DNA from: Serilophus lunatus
Taxonomy: Eukaryota > Chordata > Aves > Passeriformes > Eurylaimidae
Assembly: GCA_013399895.1 (NCBI GenBank)
Contig: VXBA01001840.1
Span: 248,898 to 312,897 of the forward strand
Direction of reading: 5' to 3'
Length of the DNA: 64,000 nucleotides
This document shows positions 51,901-64,000 of the stretch, piece after piece. Numbering within the stretch: position 1 is the stretch's first letter; every line of letters starts with the position of its first letter. The notes below the pieces were generated by a model that did no database searches, was not told where the DNA came from, and saw only the letters and a program-made list of their open reading frames with translations. The translations under genes and the position numbers were made by a program.

Positions 51901-54900
51901 CAAGTTGTATTCTAAGAATCAAGCAAAAGATCAAAGATGTCATTTAGAATTATGAAATAATTTCTCTTCTTTTAGAAGAGAGCACTGTACTACAGAGTCT
52001 TAATACTTCTCTTAGAATTTCATATAGCTCTAGTAAGAAGTCCTCAATGAGGAACATACAGCCACCACTTAATAATTACTGTTGTGGAAATCCAGAAACT
52101 TCAGTGATCTGCACTTGCTGACTTCTCTTCAGAGGCACATCAAAACTCCATTTTTTTCAGTCAAGCTTTTGGTTTAAATGCATTTAAGCCAATCTGGAAA
52201 GCCGTTTTTACTTTTTTTTTTCTCTCTGCACTGGAGATATCCAGTACTACATTAGCCAGACATAAAAGCTTGTCTAGCGTGATAAAAATGTTTACTTTTA
52301 TGCCATATGTCCTCATACATCCTTATTTCAAATATGGCACACAGAAAAGCTCACGTGCCAGCCTAGAAATATCTTCTTATCATGATTCTGTGATTTTAAA
52401 TAGATAATCATTTTGATCCTGTCCCTGCTTCTCCTTGAGGGTAAGCAAAATGCAAAAATACTGTGCCTGCCCTTCTTGATCTTTTCCAGTACTTGCATCT
52501 GATCAAAGTGCAGTTGATCAAAGCCAATTCTCATTTTTTTTGTGCGTTACTTGAAATGGCCTGCTAACAATCACTTCTGATGCTAAATAAGGTGCACCAA
52601 GGAGAAAACAACAGTGCCTGTTTGGAGAAGTTCCACTTTTTTTTCCCTACTGTTTAATTTCCTATTTTGTTAGCAGTGTGGCATCTCAAAAATAGCTGTG
52701 AGTAGCCAGTATTTTAAGTAGAATAAGCCTATAAACTACCTCATCCTTTCATGAATCTTTCCATCAGTAGCCTATAAGTACAACTGCATGATACATAAGT
52801 CCACACTGCACTCTTCTTCCTCTCTCTTTGCAGTGAGAAACATTTAGGTTATGTAAATTCAAAGTTTGGCAGGGTAGAACTTGCAGTAAGTACAAGCTAA
52901 CATTGTTGGACATAACACTGTCCCTCTTTATAACACACAACCATCTGATAAAGACTTATCCAAATAATTTCTTAAGAAAATTACTGGGTTTATATTTTGT
53001 TATTTCAGTGAGTTATGCCTAGTACCTGTAAAAAACCTGTAGATTACGGAAAATATCCAAATGAAATACAGAAATTAAGACACTGTAATTTGGACTTTTT
53101 CCTCAAAAGTTTGATTAAGAAGATTTTCTGGTCAGTGCTAGGAAAGTACAAGAGCTATGGTTTGTTGTATCAAGAGACCTCTGGTTCATTTCTGACTCTC
53201 TCTTCCTACATATGGAGGTTCCACTAGCAAAATGGAAAGCATTTTCAGTCTGTCATAGTCACAGCTGCTGTTAGCTTTCAAATATGTTATTAACTAGGCT
53301 ACTGTGTGAATCAGCAAGCTTAAATTTTCAAGAGTGCATTTAACTGCCAATCTTCATACTTTTCTTTTAAGGAAGTTCTCCAGCAACTTGGCTTAATCAT
53401 TAACATACAGAACACTTATTAAAAGAAATTGGAGGTGTTACCTATTTCCATTGGCATGAGGGATGAAATTACTATCCCCCTCCTCCCATGCTGAGAAAAT
53501 GACAAAGCTGCCAGCTCTCTGTGTTATCATGCTGCTTACTAATACAAAGTAACTAAAGAATTCAGAGTTCCACAGTTGGAGATAGGTGATTTGGCTATTT
53601 AAAAATTCAGCAGCTACAGTTGTATTCCTATCCCAAAATGACTCCATTCTGGCCGCACAGCACAGGAAAGCTTTTTAGCTTTGTGAGGAGAAACACTCTT
53701 CCTCTATCCCTTAAACAAAGAACGATAATCATACTTGCACGTGATTATTCCTTCACATGGCCCTTCAGATCAGAGGAGAAGAGCTGCACTTTGATTCCTT
53801 CAGAAAAGACCAACCCACACATGAAATTAGACAGCAGTTTGCTGGTCAGTGGCATGGAAAACAGATTTTATTAAAACAAGGCACCAGGAGGAGTGATTAA
53901 TCAGCCATGACTGGATGATTAGATGGGAGTTAATAAGCTCATGATGCAATTTAGCTGGTACGCAGCCTAACTGATGGGTATCTGCAAGACAGCATTTTCC
54001 TGAAAAATGAAGTTGTCAAATATTGGAGTAGAGGTTGTGAAATTAAATTTTTTTGTATTACAGAAACAGTTTAGCCTAAAATTCACACACAACAAATGCA
54101 ATCAAATGCTTTCATTCCCTTAATAAGGTCTGACACAGATTTATGAGTGCACAAGTCCTAAAAACTCCAAGCCTTAATTACAGTGTTTTACCATGATATT
54201 ACTGAGACTGAAACAAAAGATATTTGTTTCATAGCTATATTCATGCTGTCCATGAATTATTTTTGTCTCTATTTCAGTGCTTCTGTAATGTAGAGAAGAC
54301 TACATTGGGTGAAGACTGACATTCTTAAGAAAATAAGAACATTCTGGAAGTAATGTAACTAAGGAAGGAAAGAAAAGTCAGATATTAGTGTCAATAACCA
54401 AGCTGCATACTGGTCAATCAGTTCTGCTCCAAAGTTAAGATCTCCTGTTTGTAAGAGGAATGAGACCACAATGTATAAAAACAACCAGTCTCACAAGATG
54501 TGGAAAAATATGCACCAGATAAAAAAAATAACACCATAAATGAAGGAAATAAAAGCTATCAAAATAAAAAATAATAAAAAATACATAAGGGAAAAAAGTT
54601 ATATTATTGCAATAGAAACAGATATCTGTCTTTACTGTTGTACTCTGAAAAAAAAAGTGCAAAAATCAGTGTCAGGTTTATATTAGAAAGATAATTCATC
54701 CAATAGCAGTCTATTTATTTGGTTACGCCAAGCTGGAAAACAAATGAAACTTTTAGCTAAGCATTTCCTCACAAATAGAAGTCTTTGCTTAGACATGACT
54801 GAATGTTATGTGTTTGCATCATCCCCTTCAATCATCACTTTCACAATATCATTTTCAAGAAGTACTTTCCAGATCCCAACTATAGTAGGGTTCCTTCACA

Positions 54901-57900
54901 TTCAGCTCAATGCATCTGACTTCCTGATTAGTCTAACGTTACCATCAGTTTAAACTGATCCAATAGGCCAAAACAAAAAGAGGAAGCTGAGGGAAATTAA
55001 AAATCCACAAAGAATTAGGAAGCAAAACCAATGAAATTTCCTTTTATGAAATGCAGTTACACTATAAAAAGGAGATGGCTATATGCCAGAAATTCCTAAA
55101 TGCTTTAAATACAAGCAGAATAAGAATGCAATCAAGAATTTAGAAAGTGCTTCCTACTGTATTATATTTAAAGCAACAATTATATTTGTAGCCTTCAAAT
55201 CCTCAGAATATTTCTATTTCAAGTTACATGGAATGCCTGTAAACACTGTCCTATCCACAAAAGGGTTCAAACAGTGGCCTGTGGTAAAAGACACTACGAA
55301 TAAGATTGTCAACATCAGGACAAAAAATATAAAGAGAAATAAGAATTAAAAAACAAAAAGTCACAAATACCCTCCTAAATGCTTTAGCATGTAACAAGAC
55401 AATTTTTGGTACTTCACTGATAAACTATATCAAGCAGAAATTATCAATTTTTAGTGTGAAGATGAACATACCAATTTATTTCATTAATCCCTTGCCTGAG
55501 CTTTTAAATGCCGTAAAGAGATCTCTGTGCTAGGGCATCATTTTTCTTTACTGTTTTACATCAAAAGAGTAAAATCTTGAAAGTGATTACAATTTGACTG
55601 AAAAAATAGGAAAAGTCACTGGAATTTTCAGTAGAAAGCCTACTGCAGGCAGTCTTTCTCCTCTCAGACTGTGCCAGGGCATACATGAGCTTGGAAAGGA
55701 CTCAGCAAGCTGGGTAGGTTCAGATGTCTGAGATACAAAAAGATTAAACAATGTGTAGACTAGAAGTCAAGCAAGTCTGTGTTTTAACCGTTATTTCCAC
55801 ACAGAGGTCTTGGATCCCTAAAAACGTTTTATTTTATACTTCGCATCTTCTTGGAATACTCATAGAATCACAAGAAGCACCAGATTCTCATACTTCTTGC
55901 AGTAACAGCAAGAAAGAGCACAGAAAAAGAATCATGGTCTTTCTTCTGAACAGAGGCAAATGTTGGCTGCCTAATATGTTCCTCTGAAGATCTCCAAACC
56001 CACGGACAAGTTGTCCCTTTAAGACAAAGGTTTCATATTTCATTAAGTAATAGACCACAAAAATAGTGAGACATGGCTGAGGAGAGAGAATAAGAAACCT
56101 CACCTGAAATTCCTTGGAACAACCACAGGATTTAATCAGTTAGTGACATTATTACAATTCGGGCAAATGCACAAGTTCTTTTGAAGAAGCAGAGGTATGC
56201 CCAGTAAATTACGTATAAGCTAACAAAAAAAAAATAACAAATAGAAGTGGAACTTTAGAAAAAGACCGAAATGCACAAAATACCCAGTTAACTACAACAG
56301 TCTGTTGCTAAATGACCTACATGTATACTATGTGAATTTACCACATTAAAGAATAATAAATAATATTAAATAATCACCACTAAAAAAAAAAAAAAGGATC
56401 TCCAGATTTGTCCTTTTCTTTCTGCTCTTTATGTATCTTTATCTTCTGTGACTCAGTCTAATATTTTATAAATAGAAACTGCTTTCAAAAAAACTAAGTG
56501 TTCAGCATATTTATCAACAGACTGTCAGCTACCAAAGGCTGCTTCAGGAGTGGAAGCTGCATGTACCACCATAACTACAAGCACATTCCACACCATCAGT
56601 AGTATCTGCAGAAACAAACGTTAACTATAAAAACCATATACAGCAATACAGGACTTCCTAATCCGAATCAATTAGGTCCAAAGCAGATGACAACACCTAA
56701 TGTAATTAGAACATGGGCTTGCCGGTAGCAGCCTAAATGCACTCTAGTTCTCATCAAGTTACTTTTCTTTGCTCTGCCTACTTACAAGTACATTATTTCC
56801 ATAAAGAAAAGGAAGGCATGAGCCTTTCACTCCTACAACATGCAAAAGTGTATCAAAGTATTATCTATTTATGCACAGACAGAATGACAATTATTTGGAG
56901 GACAGAAGGGCAACTAACTGTTTAACAAGGAAATACTGGAAAAGGCTGTCACCTAGGCAGAAAGGGAGCTTTAGAGATCAGCACCTATCACGTTTATCAA
57001 AAAAACATTTATGGATCAAGATCAAAAACCTTACAACAGCAATGAATGAGGGGATAGTACCTCTGCTTCTCACTTACCACACTGACAGTACTCTAAAAGC
57101 ACAGGTTTCAATTTTCATTTGAAAAATGAAGGACAGATACATACAAAGAGCCCAGGAAGAGTTCAAAACAGCACACTCTCTCTAACCTAAATGTGTGTGT
57201 GCTTGTATTTATATTTATATTATTATATTGAACACGTTTTTGAAGGGGAAGAAGTCAATCCAGACTGCCTGCAGGAACACAGCAGGAGCCTTTACTGCAG
57301 CTGAGATTTGCAAACACTCCAAAACAGAGCCTGCTAGCATAGGACCTGATACTCATCACAGAGGCACTACCAGAGTCACTCAGGAATGGCTGGGCATCAG
57401 AAGAAATCACTTCTCCACAGACAAATAGTACTTCCATAGACACAGAGGTGTGAAATAACATCTGTTCTCATCAGATGTATTATTTTTGCTATGACATTGT
57501 AGATTTGCTGAGTGATGTAGCTACTATGGATTCAAATTTCTTATTGCCATGGGGAGATGCAATTACATACATGCGGATGAACCCCTGTGCTCATAGAACC
57601 TATCCGGACCATCAACAGCCACCAGGAAATCATGCACACGTATCACCCATTCTGACAGACCCTGCTCTTCCCCAAACTCAATTCCTTCGTTTTTCCAGTT
57701 CAGGAGAGGAATCCAGTCTTTTCAGACCTACTCAGTCTCACTATGCTAGCTCTATCTCTTCTTTTGTTGATGTCATTCAAGCGTTACCCCTTTAGGAAGG
57801 ACCATTAACATCTAAACTTGAACAATACAGAAGTCTACGATGCATATAGAGCACCATTAGCAGCAAAAGTGCCCCAGAGTGCTGAGCCCTGCAAGATAAG

Positions 57901-60762
57901 GAGAGTTAGAAACAAACTTGATTAGGAAAATCTTGACTGAATTTGAGGATTAGGGTGGTTTGCTGTTTTTTTAGTTACCATAGGTATTGGCAACACCTAG
58001 AGGATCAGCAAACTGAAAACATTTCAAGAGGAAGGATCCCCTGTGGAATCTTCCTGCTGAGGTCCTACAGAGCTGCCTGATAGAAGACTACTTTCTTTTT
58101 ACACAGTACTGCAGACATGACTAGTTTTTTCCACACTCTCAGCTTCTACAGCAATGCTATGCATTTCCTACATTGATAACATTTTGTACCACCCATCTAA
58201 ATATTCTTTCATTTTGCTTCCATAAGTTACTGAGTTGAGACAATGGATTCTTCTTTTTTAAAAAAAATTTGAAGCAACCTAGCCAAATATTGCCTGAAGC
58301 TATGCCCATTAGAAGGCATTACAAGACAAATGTATATTTGAAGAATTTTCGAATATATGATGAGATGTATGCATAGAGGGCAAAGAAAACCTGTATAAAA
58401 ATATTACAGAATTATTATTTCCATTCTCAAGATAATGGGATAAGTTAGTGAAAATGAAAGTTACATTTTATTTAATTTAGGGTCTTGGGCTTTACAAATA
58501 ATTCATATTATAGCTGTGTGCATTGCAAAAGAAGAAAACACAAAGTCACACTACCCAGACCTTGCCTCAGCTGTGAGATTAATATAAATTTTCACTTTAT
58601 GCAGCCAGTAATTGGAGAACTCTAGTAGACATTAGCAAGGACTAAGTATAATCATGAAAAATTTAATATTCCAAAACACTTTTGATTAAGCTAAAGCATC
58701 AAGTTTTTGCATTTTCAAGAAATTATGGTCACTTTAAAAAAATGTTAATAAACAAAAGACAAAAAGTGACAAAAGTCACCAGTGCAACCTTAATTTCAAT
58801 CCGATTTTATCACTGTTTTATGACACAGCCTTCCACATGTCCACAACCTCTTCAACATCAAATCTGCCTCATTCAACATGTACATGAGAAGGTAGTGATT
58901 ATTTTATTTCATTCCAGCTCAATGTGAAATTATTGTACTGAATATTGATAAAAAACTTTTCTTAAAGACATAAAAATTAAATGTCATCAATTTTATTATA
59001 TTCACTGCTGTAATGCTAATCTCACATATATTAAATGGATTTTCATAATACCCCTGTTGACACATCAATAGATTTAAAGAACCTAAAGCATTGATCCATT
59101 AAAATCAAAAAACCACACAAGCCATGGATTTAGGTTTAGGATGCCCAGGACCCAATTTCTAACATTATTTTATGCATAGGCTTCAACAGCTATGGTCCTC
59201 AACACCCACACAGATCAGTCCTGAAACATGAAGACAAACAAAACCAGAAGAAATACTACTAGTAATCACTGCTTAGCTTATTGATTCTAACTGCTTATCT
59301 AGACTGACCTGGTTTAAAAAATGAGTATCGTAACAGCTTAGGTGAGACATCTAGTAGCATTAAGAAAACAAGTGGTTTAAGAGACTATCTCAGCTTTACT
59401 TAAGATTGGGCAGCAAAACTGAGACTTTTTCAGTATTCTGGAACCATATTTTACCACATCTTATTGTGAGGATTTGGTGGGTTTTCTCTTTTCATCTTGT
59501 ATTTTGCACAAATAGCCTTTAGTACATCAGTTCCAACTATGGTAAAAAAAAAAAATGCGAGTGTTTGGTTCTAAAGACAAATTTAGCTGTATCATTTTCA
59601 ATTTCACTGTACTTAATTTAAAACAAACAAACAACAAAAAAACAAACAAAATCGAGGAAAAAAATCCACAAGTCTTTCAGAATTTAACAGGGACTCTTTA
59701 CTGAACAACATCAGTATTCTGCCATCCTTTACAAGCTATAGGTTATAGATGGCAAAGGTACAAGACTCAGGGAATTGACTTGTAAAAGGCATAAAAACAG
59801 TCATTCCCTTTATTTTTTCATCCAAGATAAAAGCCCCGCAGCAAACTTTGAGTTCCTCATCCTAAACTCTCTAATTTTTCTCAGCTGTCCTCATGCAGCT
59901 CAGCACATCAAAGTGTCGGTTTCAGTGGTTTCCAAATGGTCATATTCAGTTTTGTCCAGCTATTCTGTTTTTTCATAGGACCATTCAGTGGGTTAGGGAA
60001 GCAGTTTTGTCTTGGGGGGAGGGGTGAGATTGTTTTCTTTAAACTTGGGAATTTTTTTTATTTCCTTGAGAAGGGAACACCCAACTGGGACGGTGAAACC
60101 CCTCCCCAGGTGGCTGCCGGGAGTGACTGCGTGTCGCACCGGGTCCCCCTCCGCCAGTGACAGTGTCGGGGCAGGAGCTCCCCCCGGCTGTGCCCCACCG
60201 GGTCCAGCCAGTGCTGGGGCCGGGGTTCTCCCCAGGCTCCGCGGGGCCCAGCCGGGGGGGCTGTGCGGGGCTCCCCCGAGGCCGGGCGGGGGTTCTCCCC
60301 GGAGCCATGTTTCCAGCTGCCTGCGCGCCTGGCCCGCGCCGGGGCCCCGCCTGGCTGCGAGGTGCCCTGGGGCTGTGCCGGGACCACCCCCGAATGCCAG
60401 CAGGGCTGGCCCGGCCCAGCCCGGGCCTGGGCGCAGGGCCCCGCTGGGGCCGTGCTGAGCCTGTCCCCGGGTGCCAAGGGGTGGCGGCCCGGCCTAGGCC
60501 GCTCCGACAGGCAGGTCCCCGGCCCCCGGCAGTCCCTGGTTCCCCTTCAGCGTGGCCACGGGGCACGGGGCAGACTCCGACAGCGGGGGCAGCCGGTGCA
60601 CGGGGCAGGGTTGGCTTCCTGGGCGAGTGCCGCCGCCCAGAGTGGATCCATGGCGGAAGGGGCAGCCCACGGGCAGTGTCCCGGGTCCCGGGCATCCCCG
60701 GCGCTGGCAGGGCGGTGGCAGCAGCCCCTCTCCTCCTGGCACGAGCAGGCACATGGGCGATA

Positions 60763-60782
60763 TTTGGCGGGAGCGCCATCTT
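60763..60782. promoter_or_regulatory. adjacent E2F-like and YY1-like sites
   Basis: A TTTGGCGGGA match to the E2F consensus (60763-60772) directly abuts GCGCCATCTT (60773-60782), which on the minus strand reads AAGATGGCGC, the core of a YY1 site. Both lie at the edge of the CpG-rich block. Function is inferred from consensus only. Confidence 0.45.
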
Positions 60783-61304
60783 TGCCTTATGGTAAAATCT
60801 CGGACGGAGGGCGATGCCCAACTGAGCCATCCCATGGGAGGACAGCCCGGCCGAGAAGAAGACCCCGAGTTCACGCGGGATTGGCAGCCCAGAACAGCCA
60901 CGGAACACCAAAGTCCTGCCTCTTTCCAGCTTCCATCAGTGCTGCGAGAAGCACGGCTGCTCCTTCCTGGGTCCCTAAGCCACGCAGTGTCATCACAGCG
61001 GCATCAGAGCCCCAGCTCTGAACATCATCTCTGAACAGAACATCACCCAGCTGCAACAGTGCAGTATCTTTTCCCCTTGGCAGGGTGCTTCTCACTGTTT
61101 TTATCTTTCAGAGGCTCCGAGGGCTGGGAGATCCATCTTCGAGGTGGCTTTCCCTTCCTTCCGTCTGCTCCTCAGCTCATCAGTCTGCTTGGAGGAGCAG
61201 TTTGTCATTGTGGTTTTTTATTATTGCATAATATTGTCAGGTGGTTATTTGATGTATCTGTTTAGTGTCTAGTGGGGTCCTATAGTTTCTAGAGACCCAT
61301 AGAA

Positions 61305-61310
61305 AATAAA
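61305..61310 (+). terminator. candidate polyadenylation signal (AATAAA)
   Basis: A consensus AATAAA on the plus strand lies about 70 bases before the proposed LTR end. In that reading it would mark the R region. It could equally serve an antisense transcript from the CpG block. Confidence 0.4.
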
Positions 61311-63739
61311 CTGTTAGCTGTTGGGTCACATGAATTCAGTCTTTCGTCCTGATTGCGCCCCTAGTGGTAAAACCACCACATACAGTTTAAACCAATACTT
61401 GTTTTAATCCTAGCTTTTCCACTCCACTCCAATGGCAGAATTGATCTGGCTATAGTTCTCTTTGAGTTCAACTGCAACAGTGCCTGAGTGTTCCAAGAAC
61501 ATCATCCTGCACATCAGTGTTTTGTTTTCAGGACTAATGTCCAGCTTCAGATGGATTAGCAGAACACCCAAAAGCATCAAACAGAATTCAAATTAGAGCT
61601 CTGAACCTCCATCTCTCTGAAAATGGCGTTAAGTGCAGTTAGTCAAAGAGCAGATCTGAGAAACTTCAGCATGAACTGATTTAGCATGAACTCTTCATGT
61701 TACATTTGTTATGAGTGTTTAAATGTCTTTACTGAGAAAGAAACATGAAATAAGATCTCCTGCTTGTTTTTTTTTCCTCCCATGCCACTATTCTGTGTAA
61801 GATCATGCCTCAGGAGTTCATAGTGGCATGGACAGAGTTGCTCATCTTCATTACCAATCAAGAGAAGAGGACAGAGCTTCCAAGCACTGCAAATCTCCAT
61901 GGCATACAGTAATAAAAAGCACAGCTTCTGGGAAATAAATACTGGGGAAAAAAAGACAAAACTGCACACTGAAGCGCTTAGTAGACAATATAGCAACTAA
62001 GATCAATTTGCAGGAAACTAACAAGGGATTTAACTCTACATTTCAGTTTACGTAAAAGTAAACAAATTTCAAGCATATTAAGGCAACTGGGAGCCAATTT
62101 TTTTCCCTGTATAATGAAGTCTGGGAAGACAAATAGCAAAAAATTACTTCAAGCTTTCTCAGAAAGAACAAATTCAGCGTGATTTTCTGAATAAGCATTT
62201 AAAATTATAAATTCTAGAAAGTCCTACGCTCTCATGATGCATCCTAGTACAGAATGTATTATTTCATTCAAAAATTGAAAAAAATGTCCTACTGAAATTT
62301 TAACTAAATATACATTTACTTACTTTCTACAGGTGACATGCAAAGAAATGTTATTCCAGTGTAACGTTTTTTCTGGTAATCAAAAAGCTGACACTTAAGT
62401 GGAAGGACAAAAAAGGAACTGAAAGAAATCCATCGGGTTCCATAGAGGATAAGTGCGTTTTATGCATCTGTCCTGCAAGACTCATTACAACACAATTCCA
62501 ATAGAAACACATTACACTCCCAAGTGCAGATGATTTTACTAGTGAGTAGTTCATGTAGCATGAAGCCTAGCCATTAGCAGAGGAAATGAATGTTCCACTC
62601 ACTTTGCTAATAAAATAAATGGGGGAGAGACCCACAAGGAGAGAGAGAGGGAACTCCACTACAAAAAACCCCGCAGCAGTCTCATATTCCTATATATGCC
62701 TGAACAAAAAAACCTTGTGTATACACCTTGTGTTGCAGAACAAGGCACAGATCAGCAAACAGCAGCTTCAAAAGCTCTCACCAAAATAGATATCGCTAAC
62801 TCTACGCACTCCTAATGACATGGTATTTTCCCGTGGATGGATGGTACAACAGTAACATTGGTAGAGCTTGGCACTCACTAGTCTTTTGGTGGACCAGAAT
62901 GAAAATAACGTCTTACCTCTGCTGATAGAAATAAGTAAAGCTGCTGTAAAAGACGTCTTATTAAGGGTTCTCAATCACTCCAGTGGGACAGTGCAGCTGA
63001 CAACAATTCTCTGCATGAGATATAACATCTCTCATCCACACAAAGATGTACACCAGAATGGCATGTGAAACAAGTCCCATTTACCTATACTTATATGTGT
63101 CATATGTAAATAGACACACACATATAGTCTATTCACCAAGTATGGCATGTAAAATACATTCCAGAATCTTCAAATTTCAATGGCCTAATTATCACTGAGA
63201 ACTATAAAAAATATAGTAAGCCAAAAGAGTAGTGCATTATTTATATCATGAGACTGCCTGATACATTTCAGAAACCATAAGCAAAGCAAACTCAAGGAAT
63301 AACAAGATTTTTGTTCTATCCAATATAGAAGATAGATGACTTTGTGCTTGTCCACTTATGGGAAAATGTCCTTTAAATGCCAAGCTAATTTAATTTCCAG
63401 TACCTAGTGACTGTGTCCAAAACTTTTTTGGATCTCTTTGAAGTAATAAATGCATTAGAATAGAATGCAAGTTCAAACTAGCCTCTTGTTATATACAGAT
63501 AGTAGCAGTGTTTTGAATCCTTAGGTTCTCCCATTAGAAAAAAATAATTAACATTGACTCATATGGAAAAAAATCCTTCGAAATAGATTTCAAATAAAAC
63601 TTAGTAGCAATAGGCTTTATGAAGTTTATCTTACACTTGATTTTAATTTGCACACCCCTTGGCAAATTTCTATCTTAATACATATTTTTCATGAAGTGTG
63701 TTTGCTTGAGTATGGTTTTAAAAATAGATTTTCAGACAA

Positions 63740-64000
63740 AAGTCATCAGCTAAATTTGGCCACCTCTGTTAAGGATAATAAAACAGGTTTCTGTAAATAA
63801 ATTAATAGTAAAAGAAATTATAGGGATAATCTACATTCTTTATTAAATAAGGAAGGGAATATGGTTGCTGAGGATGGGGAAAAGGCAGAGATACTTAACA
63901 CCTTTTTTGTTTCCATTTTTAATAGTAAAATTGATGGTTTACAGGACAAGTCCTTGCTTAAACTAGTTGATAGGGAACTAGTTGATAGGGAACAGTGTAG
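63740..64000 (+). mobile_element. CR1-like LINE ORF2 fragment running off the edge
   Basis: One plus-strand frame reads DNKTGFCK, a stop, then INSKRNYRDN and NMVAEDGEKAEILNTFFVSI, continuing to the window end. This resembles the CR1 ORF2 segment between the endonuclease and reverse transcriptase domains (the EKAEILNTFF-type motif). The element is in plus orientation, antisense to RYR2, and its larger part lies beyond the right edge. A 15-base in-frame duplication (five codons) sits at 63961-63990. Confidence 0.75.
63961..63990. repeat. 15-bp exact tandem duplication
   Basis: Two head-to-tail copies of aactagttgataggg, followed by aac. The unit is a multiple of three, so the LINE frame is kept. 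Confidence 0.9.

Larger units (their letters stand above)
59989..61382. other. CpG-rich block, candidate LTR element or intronic CpG island
   Basis: From about 60.1 to 60.8 kb the sequence is strongly GC-rich, with roughly 60 CpG pairs by hand count, whereas the surrounding intron is AT-rich and nearly CpG-free. The right part, to 61380, looks like the end of an LTR in plus orientation: AATAAA at 61305-61310 and a ggtaaaaccaccaca terminus. Possible target-site repeats flank it: ttcag (59984-59988) against tacag (61381-61385), or a perfect cagttt (60002-60007 against 61383-61388). Long open frames run on both strands (for example 60039-60911 minus) but reflect the GC content. I do not recognise a protein. 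Confidence 0.55.
1..64000 (-). other. RYR2: RYR2 gene, internal part (introns 3 to 11)
   Basis: The whole window lies within one gene for the ryanodine receptor 2, the sarcoplasmic-reticulum calcium release channel of heart muscle and neurons. Eight minus-strand exons at 2730-2804, 10805-10901, 14327-14426, 26733-26845, 27958-28036, 28781-28855, 37953-37967 and 47698-47718 are seen directly. All have AG acceptors and GT donors, and their phases fit at each junction (lengths 75, 97, 100, 113, 79, 75, 15 and 21, listed in plus-strand order). The joined reading frame has no stop. From family knowledge, it covers the end of N-terminal domain A and the start of domain B, the cytoplasmic gating region where many human arrhythmia variants cluster. 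Neither end of the gene is present. Exon numbering is by analogy with human RYR2 and is from memory. Confidence 0.95.
47719..64000 (-). other. RYR2: RYR2 intron 3, 3' part (at least 16.3 kb)
   Basis: Everything to the right of exon 4 belongs to intron 3, because I found no sequence encoding the expected preceding exon (the 35-residue NVPPDLSICTFVL... segment). It contains a CR1 (48437-48950), the CpG-rich block (about 59989-61382) and a LINE ORF2 fragment at the right edge (63740-64000). The stretches 48951-59988 and 61383-63739 are AT-rich with no repeat or gene that I can recognise. Confidence 0.85.

Noticed and set aside
60039..60911. A 290-codon minus-strand open frame (and several overlapping plus-strand frames of 135 to 252 codons) in the GC-rich block.
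   Set aside because: In very GC-rich DNA stop codons are rare, and frames stay open on both strands at once. The peptides are rich in Gly, Pro, Arg and Ala with no recognisable domain. I list the block but not these as genes.
47719..64000. Search for RYR2 exon 3 upstream of exon 4.
   Set aside because: I looked for the NVPPDLSICTFVL-encoding exon on the minus strand and did not see it, so it must lie beyond the right edge.

Overview
This window is a stretch of bird genome lying inside one very large gene, the cardiac ryanodine receptor RYR2, which is transcribed on the minus strand (right to left here). The assignment rests on eight coding exons with canonical AG/GT splice signals that appear in the expected order and read in one continuous frame through all seven internal junctions. 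Together they encode about 192 residues of the receptor's cytoplasmic N-terminal domain, roughly human residues 92 to 283. Two features point to RYR2 rather than RYR1 or RYR3: the LVDVEKW-KFMMK insert carried by two micro-exons, and the wording of the next exons (for example QQTLWSVAPISSGSE). Exon numbers follow the human gene as I recall it. Exon 3 and everything 5' of it lie beyond the right edge, and exon 12 onward lies beyond the left edge.

The host is a bird because the interspersed repeats are CR1 LINE fragments and avian-type ERVL (class III endogenous retrovirus) LTRs, and there are no mammalian SINEs. The LTR types suggest a neoavian bird, perhaps a passerine, but I cannot fix the species. 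The background is AT-rich, repeat-poor intron.

Layout from left to right: part of intron 11 (1-2729); exon 11 (2730-2804); intron 10, with a CR1 and an odd GC-rich patch near 5.3 kb; exon 10 (10805-10901); intron 9; exon 9 (14327-14426); intron 8 (12.3 kb), with three CR1 fragments, a 46-base poly(A) run and a pyrimidine-rich block; exon 8 (26733-26845); short intron 7; exon 7 (27958-28036); short intron 6; exon 6 (28781-28855); intron 5, with an antisense-to-plus solo ERVL LTR; the 15-base exon 5 (37953-37967); intron 4, with a decayed ERVL provirus that has itself taken a CR1 insertion; the 21-base exon 4 (47698-47718); and at least 16.3 kb of intron 3, with a CR1, a striking 1.4-kb GC- and CpG-rich block at about 60.0-61.4 kb, and a LINE fragment running off the right edge.

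I see no second conventional protein-coding gene. Most open frames are short and AT-biased, or they belong to repeats. The items most worth a second look are the CpG-rich block in intron 3 (possible promoter, antisense transcript or LTR), the uninterrupted reading frame that runs from RYR2 exon 8 through its splice donor into a CR1 coding fragment only about 40 bases away, and the small GC-rich patch at 5.3 kb. I did not find evidence for a wholly new biological system.
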